Origin: Steroidobacteraceae bacterium
GTDB lineage: Bacteria; Pseudomonadota; Gammaproteobacteria; Steroidobacterales; Steroidobacteraceae
Assembly (NCBI GenBank): GCA_027531255.1
Contig: JAPZRU010000014.1
Location: 1-64,000 of the forward strand
Reading direction: 5' to 3'
Length of the DNA: 64,000 nt
Shown: positions 18,747 to 26,964 of the stretch, in pieces
Position numbering within the stretch: the stretch's first letter is position 1
How the letters are laid out: each line of letters starts with the position of its first letter
The notes under the pieces: generated by a model
The model's input: only the letters and a program-made list of their open reading frames with translations
What the model was told of the DNA's origin: nothing
Databases searched by the model: none
Program-made: the position numbers and the translations under genes

Positions 18747-20003
18747 TCAGGCCGACGCGACGCGGCGCGGATCGACGGTCGCGACGGGCCGCTCCAGCCC
18801 GAGGAACTCGACCAGCTCGTCGCGTCGAGCCATCGCGTCCGCATGGCCGAGCGCGATCAGCTCGCGCGTGTAGGCGCCCTCGAACAGCATGTAGCTCAGG
18901 AGCGTGCGGCCGCCGGGATTCGCGGCGCCCATCGTGCGCAGCAGCGTGCGCAGGGCCCGCGGCACGGCATGCGCGTGGCGCTCGGCGATCGGGCCGAAGT
19001 CGGCGCTCGGCATGATCTGCAGCGCGTCCACGCGGCGCAGCCCGCCCGCGGCGTGGCCGGCCGCGTCGATCAGCAGGTTGTCGCGGCGCAGCCGGTCGAG
19101 GTCCGACTGGATGCCGTCCATGAACAGCGTGTCGAGCATGAAGCCGAAGATCTGGCCCAGGCTCGGACCAGCGACGCCGCCACCGCCCGCGACCTCCGGC
19201 ACCGCGCGGGCGCCCGCCGCGCGGATGCCGACGATCAGCAGCCGGTCGGCACCGAGGTTGATCGCCGGCGACAGCGGCGAGAGCTGGCGCATCGCGCCGT
19301 CGCCGTACCAGTCGGCGCCCTCGCCCTCGCCCATCCGCACCGCGGGGAACAGGAACGGCACCGCGGCGCTCGCCATCAGGTGCTCGTGCGTCAGCGTCGC
19401 GGGCTGGCCGAGCCGCCACGCATGGAGCCACGGCGCGGTCGCGCGCGAGCACTCGAAGAAGGCGACCGAGAGCGCGCTGCGGTAGGCGGTCGCGTTGAGC
19501 GCGAGGGCGTCGAGGTTGCCCGCGTCGAGGCCGGCGCGGATCGCGGCGAAGTCGACGTGCCGCGCGAGCGTGGCGCGCAGCGGCGCGACGTCGAACACCG
19601 ACGCCGGCGGCGATGCCAGGCGGCCTCCAGAGAGCAGCGCGGAGAGCCAGCGGGCGCCCGACCGCAGCATGCTCGCGGTGTCCGCACGGAACACCTGGCC
19701 GACGTGGAAGTTGCGCCAGAAGCGCTCGAGGCTGGTCGCGCCCAGCCGGTAGCGGGACGCGTAAGCCGCGATCGAAGCGGCGATGATCGCGCCGGCGGAC
19801 GTGCCCGAGATCACGCGGAACGGGATCGGTGCGTCGCGCGGCAGCAGGTCCGCGATCGCGCGGAGCACTCCCACCTGGTATGCGCCGCGCGCCCCGCCGC
19901 CGGGCAGCACCAGGCCGACGCGGGGCGCGCCGCCGGGCGCGCGCGACGCGTGAGGCCCGATGCCGCGCGGGCCGGGAACCGCGCCCGAATCCAGGGGTCT
20001 CAA
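18747..20003 (-). CDS. Patatin-like phospholipase family protein
   Basis: 418 aa. Patatin-fold enzymes are Ser-Asp dyad lipid acyl hydrolases. The oxyanion motif is LPGGGARGAY (about 33-42), the nucleophile elbow is GTSAG with Ser69, and the catalytic Asp is in YGDGAMRQL (about 235-243). There is no N-terminal signal peptide or C-terminal barrel, so it looks cytoplasmic or peripheral, like RssA-type proteins but longer. It runs opposite to mgtE and is divergent from bcp. Substrate unknown. Confidence 0.85.
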   Translation of the reverse strand: MRPLDSGAVPGPRGIGPHASRAPGGAPRVGLVLPGGGARGAYQVGVLRAIADLLPRDAPIPFRVISGTSAGAIIAASIAAYASRYRLGATSLERFWRNFHVGQVFRADTASMLRSGARWLSALLSGGRLASPPASVFDVAPLRATLARHVDFAAIRAGLDAGNLDALALNATAYRSALSVAFFECSRATAPWLHAWRLGQPATLTHEHLMASAAVPFLFPAVRMGEGEGADWYGDGAMRQLSPLSPAINLGADRLLIVGIRAAGARAVPEVAGGGGVAGPSLGQIFGFMLDTLFMDGIQSDLDRLRRDNLLIDAAGHAAGGLRRVDALQIMPSADFGPIAERHAHAVPRALRTLLRTMGAANPGGRTLLSYMLFEGAYTRELIALGHADAMARRDELVEFLGLERPVATVDPRRVASA

Positions 20004-20106
20004 GGCAGGCGAACTCGTGGTGGCAGGCCGGTCCGGCGCCCCGTGTCATTATGCCGGGTCCGGCCGTACCCTGAACCGAGCGCCGCCTCACACCCCGGAG
20101 ACCGCC

Positions 20107-20736
20107 ATGCCGACGTCCGCCCGTTCGAAGCCCCGCCGCGCGCCGCAGGCCCACGGTGCCCGCGTCGCGACCGCCGGGTTCGCCCGCGTCCCGCGCCTCG
20201 CGTGGCCGCTGCTGCTCGCCGCGCTGCTGGCGTTCGCGGTACCGGCCGTCGCGAACGCGCCGGCCGTCGGCCAGCCGGCGCCGGCGTTCAAGCTGCAGGA
20301 CCAGCAGGGCAAGTGGCACACGCTGGAGCAGTACCGCGGGCGCTGGGTGGTGCTGTACTTCTACCCGAAGGACAACACCCCGGGCTGCACGACGCAGGCC
20401 TGCGAGCTCCGCGACAACATCTTCGCGTTCCGCCAGGCCAACGCGCAGATCCTCGGCGTCAGCGTCGACGACGTGGCGTCGAAGAAGAAGTTCGCCGAGG
20501 AACACAGCCTGCCGTTCCCGGTGCTCGCGGACCCGACCAAGCGGACCGCGAAGACCTACGGGGTGCTGACGCGCTTCATGGGCATCATGGAACTCGCGCA
20601 GCGCGACACCTTCCTGATCGACCCGCAGGGCCGCATCGCGAAGCACTGGTCGAAGGTGGACCCGAAGGGCCACTCGGAGATGGTGCTCGCGGAACTGAAG
20701 TCCCGCCAGGCGAACGCGAAGCCGGCCGCCGGCTGA
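20107..20736 (+). CDS. bcp: Peroxiredoxin, BCP/PrxQ type, with signal peptide
   Basis: 209 aa. BCP peroxiredoxins reduce H2O2 and organic hydroperoxides with thioredoxin as donor. The AhpC-TSA domain starts at APAVGQPAPAFKLQDQQG, with peroxidatic Cys94 in TPGCTT and resolving Cys99 five residues on, the classic BCP spacing. Unlike cytosolic BCP (about 155 aa) it has about 50 extra N-terminal residues with a hydrophobic core and ANA cleavage-like site, so it is probably exported. A strong hairpin follows the stop. Confidence 0.88.
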   Translation: MPTSARSKPRRAPQAHGARVATAGFARVPRLAWPLLLAALLAFAVPAVANAPAVGQPAPAFKLQDQQGKWHTLEQYRGRWVVLYFYPKDNTPGCTTQACELRDNIFAFRQANAQILGVSVDDVASKKKFAEEHSLPFPVLADPTKRTAKTYGVLTRFMGIMELAQRDTFLIDPQGRIAKHWSKVDPKGHSEMVLAELKSRQANAKPAAG

Positions 20737-20775
20737 GTCCGGCGCCGGCGCGGACTCCGCGCCCGCCATCCGCGC

Positions 20776-20805
20776 GAACGCCGCCTCCGGGCGGCGTTCG
20801 CATTT
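20776..20805 (+). terminator. Hairpin after bcp
   Basis: GAACGCCGCC (20776-20785), loop TCCG, GGCGGCGTTC (20790-20799), a perfect 10-bp stem followed by GCATTT. Likely intrinsic terminator of bcp. Confidence 0.7.
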
Positions 20806-20856
20806 CGGACCAGCGGAACCGAGCGCGCCTCGCGCGTGTTGCGTCCCGGTCAATAC

Positions 20857-20872
20857 TTCCACTATTCTGGAA
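20857..20872. promoter_or_regulatory. Candidate ArsR operator
   Basis: TTCCA, 6 bases, TGGAA (TTCCACTATTCTGGAA) lies immediately upstream of the arsR GTG and overlaps the likely promoter and ribosome-binding zone. ArsR repressors bind such short inverted repeats and autoregulate. Confidence 0.5.
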
Positions 20873-20874
20873 TC

Positions 20875-21219
20875 GTGAAAAGCAAGGACGCCGTCGAGGC
20901 GCTCGCCGCGCTGGCCCAGGACTCGCGACTCGCGGTCTACCGCCTGCTCGTCAAGCGCGGGCCCAAGGGCTATCCCGCCGGGGAGATCGCCGAACGGCTC
21001 GACATCCCGGCGCCCACGCTCTCGTTCCACCTGAAGGCGCTCGCGCAGGCGGGCCTCGTGAACCTCCGCAGGGAGGGGCGCTTCGTCCACTACAGCGCGA
21101 ACTTCGTGCGCATGAACGCGCTCGTCGCGTTCCTCACCGAGAACTGCTGCAGCCTCGCCGACGCGTGCGAACCGGCGTGTGCGCCGGCGCGGTCGGCGGC
21201 CGGGGGCAGGCAACCGTGA
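20875..21219 (+). CDS. arsR: ArsR/SmtB family metalloregulator
   Basis: 114 aa from GTG 20875. This winged-helix repressor should release DNA when arsenite or antimonite binds. The core LAALAQDSRLAVYRLLVKRGPKGYPAGEIAERLDIPAPTLSFHLKAL-like domain is typical of the branch with Cys outside the classical alpha-3 site: CC at NCCSL and C at ADACEPAC near the C terminus (about residues 96-107). Those Cys are the probable metal ligands. An open frame to 20836 exists, but GTG 20875 gives the usual MKSKDAVEALAAL start. First gene of an arsenic operon. Confidence 0.9.
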   Translation: MKSKDAVEALAALAQDSRLAVYRLLVKRGPKGYPAGEIAERLDIPAPTLSFHLKALAQAGLVNLRREGRFVHYSANFVRMNALVAFLTENCCSLADACEPACAPARSAAGGRQP

Positions 21220-21332
21220 CGATCCGCGCGGCCTCGGCCACCGACGCGCGGCTGCTGATGCGTCGCGCCCAGTCCCGAGCGCCCGAGCCCCGCCGAGTCC
21301 CGAATCCCGCCCTCCTTCGGAGCGATCGATGA
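21216..21332 (+). pseudogene. 38-codon bridging frame, possible GNAT (ArsN-like) remnant
   Basis: A short frame starts with GTG in a GTGA overlap with the arsR stop and ends with TGA inside an ATGA overlap with the arsC start, so it exactly bridges the two genes. Its first residues, TIRAASATDARLL, look like the start of a GNAT acetyltransferase, and arsN-type GNATs occur in ars operons. After about 15 codons the sequence becomes Arg/Pro-rich low-complexity DNA. I read it as the truncated start of a lost acetyltransferase gene that may now only couple translation. No function is shown. Confidence 0.4.
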
Positions 21333-21823
21333 CCGACCGTCCCTTCCAGGTACTGTTCCTCTGCACCGGCAACTCCGCGCGCAGCATCCTCTCGGAGGCG
21401 ATCCTGAACGAGAAGGGCCGCGGCCGCTTCGTCGCGCACAGCGCGGGCAGCCATCCGAGCGGCCGAGTGAACCCGTTCGCGCTCGACCTGCTGCGGCGGA
21501 TGGGCTGGAGGACCGACGGCCTGCGCAGCAAGTCGTGGGACGAGTTCGCGGCGCCCGGCGCGCCGCACCTCGACTTCGTGTTCACCGTCTGCGACAACGC
21601 GGCCGGCGAGATCTGCCCCGTGTGGCTCGGCCAGCCGATGACGGCGCACTGGGGAATTCCCGACCCGGCGGCGGTCGACGGCAGCGACGTCGACAAGACG
21701 CAGGCCTTCCGCGACGCGTTCCGCGTGCTCGAGCGCCGCATCGACCTGTTCACGGCGCTGCCGATCGCCTCGCTCGACCGGCTGGCGCTGACGAACAGGG
21801 TCCGCGAGATCGGCCGGAGCTGA
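21329..21823 (+). CDS. arsC: Arsenate reductase, thioredoxin-coupled (LMW-PTP fold)
   Basis: 164 aa. It reduces arsenate to arsenite for export, using a Cys relay and thioredoxin. The P-loop is CTGNSARS with nucleophile Cys12; Cys88 (FTVCDN) and Cys96 (EICPVW) form the relay, so all three redox cysteines are present. The fold is the low-molecular-weight tyrosine phosphatase type, not the glutaredoxin-coupled type. The start ATG overlaps the stop of the bridging frame; acr3 begins 4 bases after its stop. Confidence 0.93.
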   Translation: MTDRPFQVLFLCTGNSARSILSEAILNEKGRGRFVAHSAGSHPSGRVNPFALDLLRRMGWRTDGLRSKSWDEFAAPGAPHLDFVFTVCDNAAGEICPVWLGQPMTAHWGIPDPAAVDGSDVDKTQAFRDAFRVLERRIDLFTALPIASLDRLALTNRVREIGRS

Positions 21824-21827
21824 GGCC

Positions 21828-22901
21828 ATGTCCACGTTCGAGCGCTACCTCACGCTCTGGGTCGCGGCCTGCATCGTCGTCGGCATCGCGCTGGGGCACT
21901 ACTTCCCGGGTGCGTTCCAGGCGATCGGCGGGCTCGAGTTCGCGAAGGTGAACCTGCCCGTCGCCGGGCTGGTCTGGCTGATGATCATCCCGATGCTGAT
22001 GAAGATCGACTTCGCCGCGCTCGGCGGGGTCGGCCGGCACTGGCGCGGCATCGGCGTGACGCTGTTCGTGAACTGGGCGGTCAAGCCGTTCTCGATGGCG
22101 CTGCTCGGCTGGCTGTTCGTAGGCTGGCTCTTCAGGCCGTACCTGCCGGAGGACCAGATCGAGTCGTACATCGCGGGACTGATCCTGCTGGCGGCCGCGC
22201 CCTGCACCGCGATGGTGTTCGTCTGGAGCAACCTGACCAACGGCGAGCCGCACTTCACGCTGTCGCAGGTGGCGTTGAACGACACCATCATGGTGTTCGC
22301 GTTCGCGCCGCTCGTGGGGTTGCTGCTCGGGCTCGCGGCGATCACGGTGCCGTGGGACACGCTGGTGCTGTCCGTCGTTCTCTACATCGTCGTGCCGGTC
22401 GGCATCGCGCAGTTCCTGCGCCGTCGGCTGCTCGCCGGCGGGGGGCCCGAGCGGCTGGCCGCGGCGCTGCGCACGCTCGGGCCGGTCAGCATCGTGGCGC
22501 TGCTCGCGACGCTCGTGCTGCTGTTCGGCTTCCAGGGCGAGCAGATCCTCGCGCAGCCGCTGGTGATCGCGCTCCTCGCGGTGCCGATCCTGATCCAGGT
22601 CTACTTCAACGCCGGGCTCGCCTACTGGCTGAACCGCGCGACCGGCGAGGCGCACTGCGTCGCCGGGCCGTCGGCGCTGATCGGCGCGAGCAATTTCTTC
22701 GAGCTCGCGGTCGCCGCGGCGATCGCGCTGTTCGGCTTCGAGTCCGGTGCCGCGCTCGCAACCGTAGTCGGCGTGCTGATCGAGGTCCCGGTGATGCTGA
22801 CGGTCGTGCGGATCGTGAACCGCACGAAGGGCTGGTACGAGCGTTCGCCGCGGGTCGCGCGGGGTCCTGCGCCTCGACCGGCTCACGACCCGGGCCGCTA
22901 G
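21828..22901 (+). CDS. ACR3-family arsenite efflux transporter
   Basis: 357 aa, about ten membrane segments. It exports arsenite produced by ArsC across the inner membrane. Family marks are the N-terminal YLTLWVAACIVVGIALG, the conserved Cys in LLAAAPCTAMVFVWSNLTNG, GDPNYTL-like GEPHFTLSQVALND, and SALIGASNFFELAVAAAIALFG. It ends the arsR-arsC-acr3 operon. A soluble tail of about 25 residues follows the last span. The family is often named arsB or acr3 in databases. Confidence 0.95.
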   Translation: MSTFERYLTLWVAACIVVGIALGHYFPGAFQAIGGLEFAKVNLPVAGLVWLMIIPMLMKIDFAALGGVGRHWRGIGVTLFVNWAVKPFSMALLGWLFVGWLFRPYLPEDQIESYIAGLILLAAAPCTAMVFVWSNLTNGEPHFTLSQVALNDTIMVFAFAPLVGLLLGLAAITVPWDTLVLSVVLYIVVPVGIAQFLRRRLLAGGGPERLAAALRTLGPVSIVALLATLVLLFGFQGEQILAQPLVIALLAVPILIQVYFNAGLAYWLNRATGEAHCVAGPSALIGASNFFELAVAAAIALFGFESGAALATVVGVLIEVPVMLTVVRIVNRTKGWYERSPRVARGPAPRPAHDPGR

Positions 22902-22992
22902 GGCGCGCGGCTGCGTCGCGGGCGGCCCGCCGTCCACCACGCGCGGCGATCCACTACTATCGCCGACGTCTTCGACTCCGGACGCCACGACG

Positions 22993-24558
22993 ATGGCCAC
23001 TGCCGCGACGACTCCTGCGGACATCTTCAGCCGGCTGGTCGGCGCGGAACACGTGCGCCTCGACGAGGCTTCCCGCAGCTACTTCGCTCGCGACATCTTC
23101 TACTGGCCGGACGCGACGCTGCCCGAGGCCGTCGTCGCGCCCGGCGGCGTGGACGAACTGTCCGCCGTGCTGTGCGAAGCCGCCGCCGCCGGGCTCGCGG
23201 TGGTACCGCGCGGCGGCGGCATGTCGTACACCGGCGGGTACGTGCCCCATGGGGCACCCGCCATCGTGCTCGATCTCCGGCGCCTCGCCCGGATCCGCGC
23301 CGTGGATCCCGACGACGGCTACGTACTGATCGAAGCCGGCGCGACCTGGGCGGCGTTGCGCGATGCGGTCGAGCCCCACGGGCTGCGGGCCCGCTATTCG
23401 GCGCCCTACTCCGGCAACTTCTCGACGATCGGAGGCGCACTCGCCCAGGGCACGCCGGACGACGCCTCGGGCGTACTCGGACTCGAAGTCGTGCTGGCGG
23501 ATGGCGGACGGGTCCGCACCGGCACGTTCGGGATCGAGCCGCACGCCGTGCCGTTCCTGCGCGGCTTCGGGCCGGACCTGACCGGCCTGTTCCTCGCGGA
23601 CGGCGGCACGCTCGGCATCAAGACGGCGGTCGCGCTGGCGCTGGAACCGAAGCCGCGCGCCGTCGGCTACGCCTCGTTCGCGTTCGAGACCTGCGAGGCG
23701 ATGGTCCGCGCGATGATTGCGTGCGGCCGCGCCCGCCTGCCCGGCAAGGCGATGGGGCTGGACCCGCGCAAGAGCCAGAACGCCCCGAAGGTGGGCTTCC
23801 GCGACGCGATCCAGACGCTCGCGACAGTCGCGCTCGCGAAACCGACCGTCACCGGCGGTCTGCGCGACGCGCTCGGAATGGCGGCCGCCGGCCGCAATTT
23901 CATGGAAGGCGTGCAGTGGTCGATGCACGTTACCGTCGAGGGTGTCGGGGAACGGAGCGTCGACGAGGCGCTGGCCGCCTGGCGCGAACTCTGCGCAGGC
24001 GCCGGGGCCGGCCACGGCGAGGGCCGCGAGATCCCGAACCTGCTGCCGATGGCGCTCGCCGCTTCGCCGTTCTCGGTGCGCGGCTTCCTCGGGCCACAGG
24101 GCGAGCGCTGGGTGCCGACGAACGCGCTGCTCCCCTACTCGGCCGCCGAGCGCGCGGCGACGCGCGTGCAGCAGTACTTCGACTCGCGCCGCGCCGAGAT
24201 GGAGCGCCACGGGATGTGGCACTCCTGCATCCTCGCTGCGCGGCCGGGCTTCCTGCTGATCGAGCCCTCGTTCTACTGGCCGGACGAGATCTCGAGGCTG
24301 CACGCCGATCACCTCGACGCGGCCAGCGCCGCGAAGTTCGCGCAGCTTCCCCCGGACCCCGCGGCGCGCGCGTTCGCGATCGAGCTGCGCGCCGGCCTGA
24401 TCCGCACGCTCGAGGATTGCGGCAGCGCGCACGTGCAGCTCGCAAAGGCGTACGGCTACCGTTCGCGGCTGGAGCCCGGCGCGCGCGCGACGATCGACCG
24501 GATCAAGCGCGCGCTCGATCCGGAGGGACGGCTGAACCCGGGCAATCTCGAGCGCTGA
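22993..24558 (+). CDS. FAD-binding oxidoreductase (FAD-linked oxidase family)
   Basis: 521 aa. The PCMH-type FAD domain has VPRGGGMSYTGGYVP (about 71-85), the pyrophosphate-binding block, and FSTIGGALAQG further on. The C-terminal substrate domain ends in DPEGRLNPGNL, as in D-lactate/glycolate oxidase-type proteins. No Fe-S domain, signal peptide or berberine-type Cys is obvious, so substrate and acceptor are unknown. It follows acr3 by 91 bases on the same strand and could be cotranscribed, but nothing ties it to arsenic. Confidence 0.85.
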   Translation: MATAATTPADIFSRLVGAEHVRLDEASRSYFARDIFYWPDATLPEAVVAPGGVDELSAVLCEAAAAGLAVVPRGGGMSYTGGYVPHGAPAIVLDLRRLARIRAVDPDDGYVLIEAGATWAALRDAVEPHGLRARYSAPYSGNFSTIGGALAQGTPDDASGVLGLEVVLADGGRVRTGTFGIEPHAVPFLRGFGPDLTGLFLADGGTLGIKTAVALALEPKPRAVGYASFAFETCEAMVRAMIACGRARLPGKAMGLDPRKSQNAPKVGFRDAIQTLATVALAKPTVTGGLRDALGMAAAGRNFMEGVQWSMHVTVEGVGERSVDEALAAWRELCAGAGAGHGEGREIPNLLPMALAASPFSVRGFLGPQGERWVPTNALLPYSAAERAATRVQQYFDSRRAEMERHGMWHSCILAARPGFLLIEPSFYWPDEISRLHADHLDAASAAKFAQLPPDPAARAFAIELRAGLIRTLEDCGSAHVQLAKAYGYRSRLEPGARATIDRIKRALDPEGRLNPGNLER

Positions 24559-24781
24559 GGTCTGCGGCGCACCGCCAGCGTCACGTGGCGTCGAGGAACC
24601 CGCGCAGCACCGGCTGCTCGACGAGCGGGGCCCGCTCGCGCAGCCGCCGTTCTCGGCCGCGCATTCCGGCATGCAGCACCGGTGGTGGAGCTGGCCGTAG
24701 CGCATCTCCACGTAGCCGCGCCGTAGGCGCGGCCCGCGGGTCGGATCGTCCCGCGTTACCATCCGGCCTCTCCGGCGCCCG
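24559..24781. other. Gap between convergent genes with a small hairpin
   Basis: No intact gene is visible. GCCGCGCC, GTA, GGCGCGGC (24715-24733) forms an 8-bp hairpin reminiscent of short REP-like elements. On the minus strand a short frame ending near 24582 (ERAPLVEQPVLRGFLDAT) looks like a protein C terminus, but nothing upstream supports a gene. Confidence 0.4.
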
Positions 24782-25966
24782 CTACTTCGCGTTCAGCGCG
24801 CGCATCGCGCGGTCGATGCCTTCCAGCGTCAGCGGATACATCCGGTCCTCGAGCAGCTCGCGCGTGAGCTTCACGCTCGGCACCCAGGGCCAGCGGTCCT
24901 CGGGCTCCGGGTTCAGCCAGACGTTCTTCGGGTAGGCCTGACGCAGGCGCTGCATCCAGACGGAGCCCGCCTCTTCGTTCCAGTGCTCGACGCTGCCGCC
25001 CGGCTGGATGATCTCGTACGGGCCCATCGTCGCGTCGCCGACGAACACCAGACGGTAGTCCGGCCCGTAGGTGCGCATCACCTGCGTGGTCGGGATTCGC
25101 TCGGCGTGCCGGCGGCGGTTGTCCTTCCAGACCGTCTCGTAGACGAAGTTGTGGAAGTAGTAGTACTCGAGGTGCTTGAACTCGGTGCGCGCGGCCGCGA
25201 ACAGCTCCTGGCAGACCTTCACGTGGTCGTCCATCGAACCGCCGACGTCGAGGAACAGCAGCACCTTCACCGCGTTGTGCCGCTCGGGCTGGAGCTTGAG
25301 GTCCAGCATGCCGCCGTTGCGCGCGGTCGCGTCGATCGTGCCGTCGAGGTCGAGCTGGTCGGCCGCGCCTTCGCGGGCGAACTTCCGCAGGCGGCGGAGC
25401 GCGAGCTTGACGTTCCGGGTGCCGAGCTCGGCCGTGTCGTCGAGGTTCCTGAACTCGCGGCGGTCCCAGACCTTCACGGCGCGACGGTGACGCGAGCCTT
25501 CCTGCCCGATCCGCACGCCTTCCGGGTTGTAGCCGTGGGCACCGAACGGCGAGCGCCCGGCCGTGCCGATCATCCGGTTGCCGCCCTGGTGGCGCCCCTT
25601 CTGCTCCTCGAGACGCTCCTTCAGCGCCTGCATCAGCGCCTCGAAGCCGCCCAGCGACTCGATCTTCTTCCGCTCCTCCTCGGACAGCGACAGCTCGGCC
25701 TGCCGGCGCAGCCACTCGGCCGGGATCTCCTTCCCGAACAGCGCCTCGAACGCGTCCTGCAGGCCCTGGAAGTGCGCCGCGAACACGCGGTCGTAGCGGT
25801 CGTAGTGGCGCTCGTCCTTGACCAGGATCGTGCGGCCGAGCGCATAGAACTCGTCCACGGAGTAGTCCGCGAGGCCGGCCTTCAGCGCTTCCTGCAGGGC
25901 GAGGAACTCCGTGAGGCCCACCGGCAGCCCGGCCTCGCGCAGCATCAGGAAGAACCGGATCAGCAT
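24782..25966 (-). CDS. vWA-domain protein, CoxE-like, partner of MoxR ATPase
   Basis: 394 aa. MoxR ATPases and vWA proteins usually act as paired chaperones for assembly of other complexes. The N-terminal half is helical (FLALQEALKAGL) with a charged, Gln/Lys-rich middle (about 95-130). The vWA domain begins near VKVLLFLDVGGSM; the metal-site motif reads D-V-G-G-S (D240-S244), with Gly where the classical MIDAS has its first Ser. It starts 31 bases after the MoxR gene and is its operon partner. Client unknown; no cox or nor genes are near. Confidence 0.85.
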   Translation of the reverse strand: MLIRFFLMLREAGLPVGLTEFLALQEALKAGLADYSVDEFYALGRTILVKDERHYDRYDRVFAAHFQGLQDAFEALFGKEIPAEWLRRQAELSLSEEERKKIESLGGFEALMQALKERLEEQKGRHQGGNRMIGTAGRSPFGAHGYNPEGVRIGQEGSRHRRAVKVWDRREFRNLDDTAELGTRNVKLALRRLRKFAREGAADQLDLDGTIDATARNGGMLDLKLQPERHNAVKVLLFLDVGGSMDDHVKVCQELFAAARTEFKHLEYYYFHNFVYETVWKDNRRRHAERIPTTQVMRTYGPDYRLVFVGDATMGPYEIIQPGGSVEHWNEEAGSVWMQRLRQAYPKNVWLNPEPEDRWPWVPSVKLTRELLEDRMYPLTLEGIDRAMRALNAK

Positions 25967-25997
25967 CGGGTCGTCCGCGCCCGCCTGCCCGCGCGGC

Positions 25998-26849
25998 CTA
26001 GCGGTTCGCCCGGCGGTTCAGGAACACCAGCTGCTCGAACAGGTGCACGTCCTGCTCGTTCTTCAGCAGTGCGCCGTACAGCGGCGGGATTGCGCTCTTG
26101 CCGTCGGCGGCACGCAGCGCCTCCGGGGGCACGTCCTCGGCGAGCAGCAGCTTCAGCCAGTCGAGGAGTTCGCTGGTCGAGGGCTTCTTCTTGAGGCCCG
26201 GCATCTCGCGGATCTTGTAGAACGACTCCAGCGCCTCCTTCAGCAGTTCCTGCTTCAGGCGCGGGAAGTGCACCTCGACGATGCGGCGCATCGTCTCCTC
26301 GTCCGGGAAGCGGATGTAGTGGAAGAAGCAGCGGCGCAGGAACGCGTCCGGCAGCTCCTTCTCGTTGTTGCTGGTGATCACGATGATCGGCCGGTGCCGG
26401 GCCTGCACGAGCTCGCGCGTCTCGTAGACGTAGAACTCCATCCGGTCGAGCTCGCGCAGCAGGTCGTTCGGGAACTCGATGTCCGCCTTGTCGATCTCGT
26501 CGATGAGGAGGACCGGCTGCACCTCGGACTCGAAGGCCTCCCAGAGCCGGCCCTTCACGATGTAGTTGCGGATGTCGTGGACGCGCGCGTCGCCGAGCTG
26601 GGAGTCCCGCAGCCGCGAGACGGCGTCGTACTCGTAGAGCCCCTGCTGAGCCTTGGTGGTGGACTTGACGTGCCACTCGTACAGCGGGCGCTCGAGCGAG
26701 CGAGCGATCTCCTGCGCGAGCTGGGTCTTGCCGGTGCCGGGCTCGCCCTTGATCAGCAGCGGGCGGGCGAGCGTGACCGCCGCGTTGACGGCGGTCTTCA
26801 GGTCGTCGGTGGCGACGTACCGGTCGGTGCCGGTGAAGCGGGTGGTCAT
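25998..26849 (-). CDS. MoxR-family AAA+ ATPase
   Basis: 283 aa. It is a hexameric AAA+ ATPase expected to remodel or activate a target with the downstream vWA protein. Walker A is GEPGTGKT (35-42), Walker B is VLLIDEIDKAD, sensor 1 is VITSNNEKELPDAFLRRC with the Arg-finger region following. Length is typical. It is the first gene of a two-gene unit and lies 115 bases downstream of the TBDT on the same strand. NorQ/CbbQ-type sequence is an alternative, but no norD/cbbO is present. Confidence 0.88.
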   Translation of the reverse strand: MTTRFTGTDRYVATDDLKTAVNAAVTLARPLLIKGEPGTGKTQLAQEIARSLERPLYEWHVKSTTKAQQGLYEYDAVSRLRDSQLGDARVHDIRNYIVKGRLWEAFESEVQPVLLIDEIDKADIEFPNDLLRELDRMEFYVYETRELVQARHRPIIVITSNNEKELPDAFLRRCFFHYIRFPDEETMRRIVEVHFPRLKQELLKEALESFYKIREMPGLKKKPSTSELLDWLKLLLAEDVPPEALRAADGKSAIPPLYGALLKNEQDVHLFEQLVFLNRRANR

Positions 26850-26964
26850 GTCCGGGCCCTGGCGAGAGGAGGCCCGGCCATTCTACGTCAGGTTCGCGCC
26901 CCGGCCGGCGGTCGAGGGGGATGCACCGCGACCGGCCGGCACGCTGGCCCGAACGGAGGGCGCG

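Noticed and set aside
16060-21753. A 1,897-codon open frame on the minus strand across hpf, rapZ, mgtE and patatin
   Set aside because: It is antisense to several well-supported genes and has Arg/Ala-rich composition typical of shadow frames in GC-rich DNA. The same applies to 26653-31542 plus and 58260-63215 minus.
22993-24558. FAD-linked oxidase as an arsenic-resistance gene
   Set aside because: No ArsH or arsenic-oxidase feature; only proximity links it to acr3.
24715-24733. Hairpin as a definite REP element
   Set aside because: Only 8 bp, one copy, no matching flank; left as a note in the gap entry.
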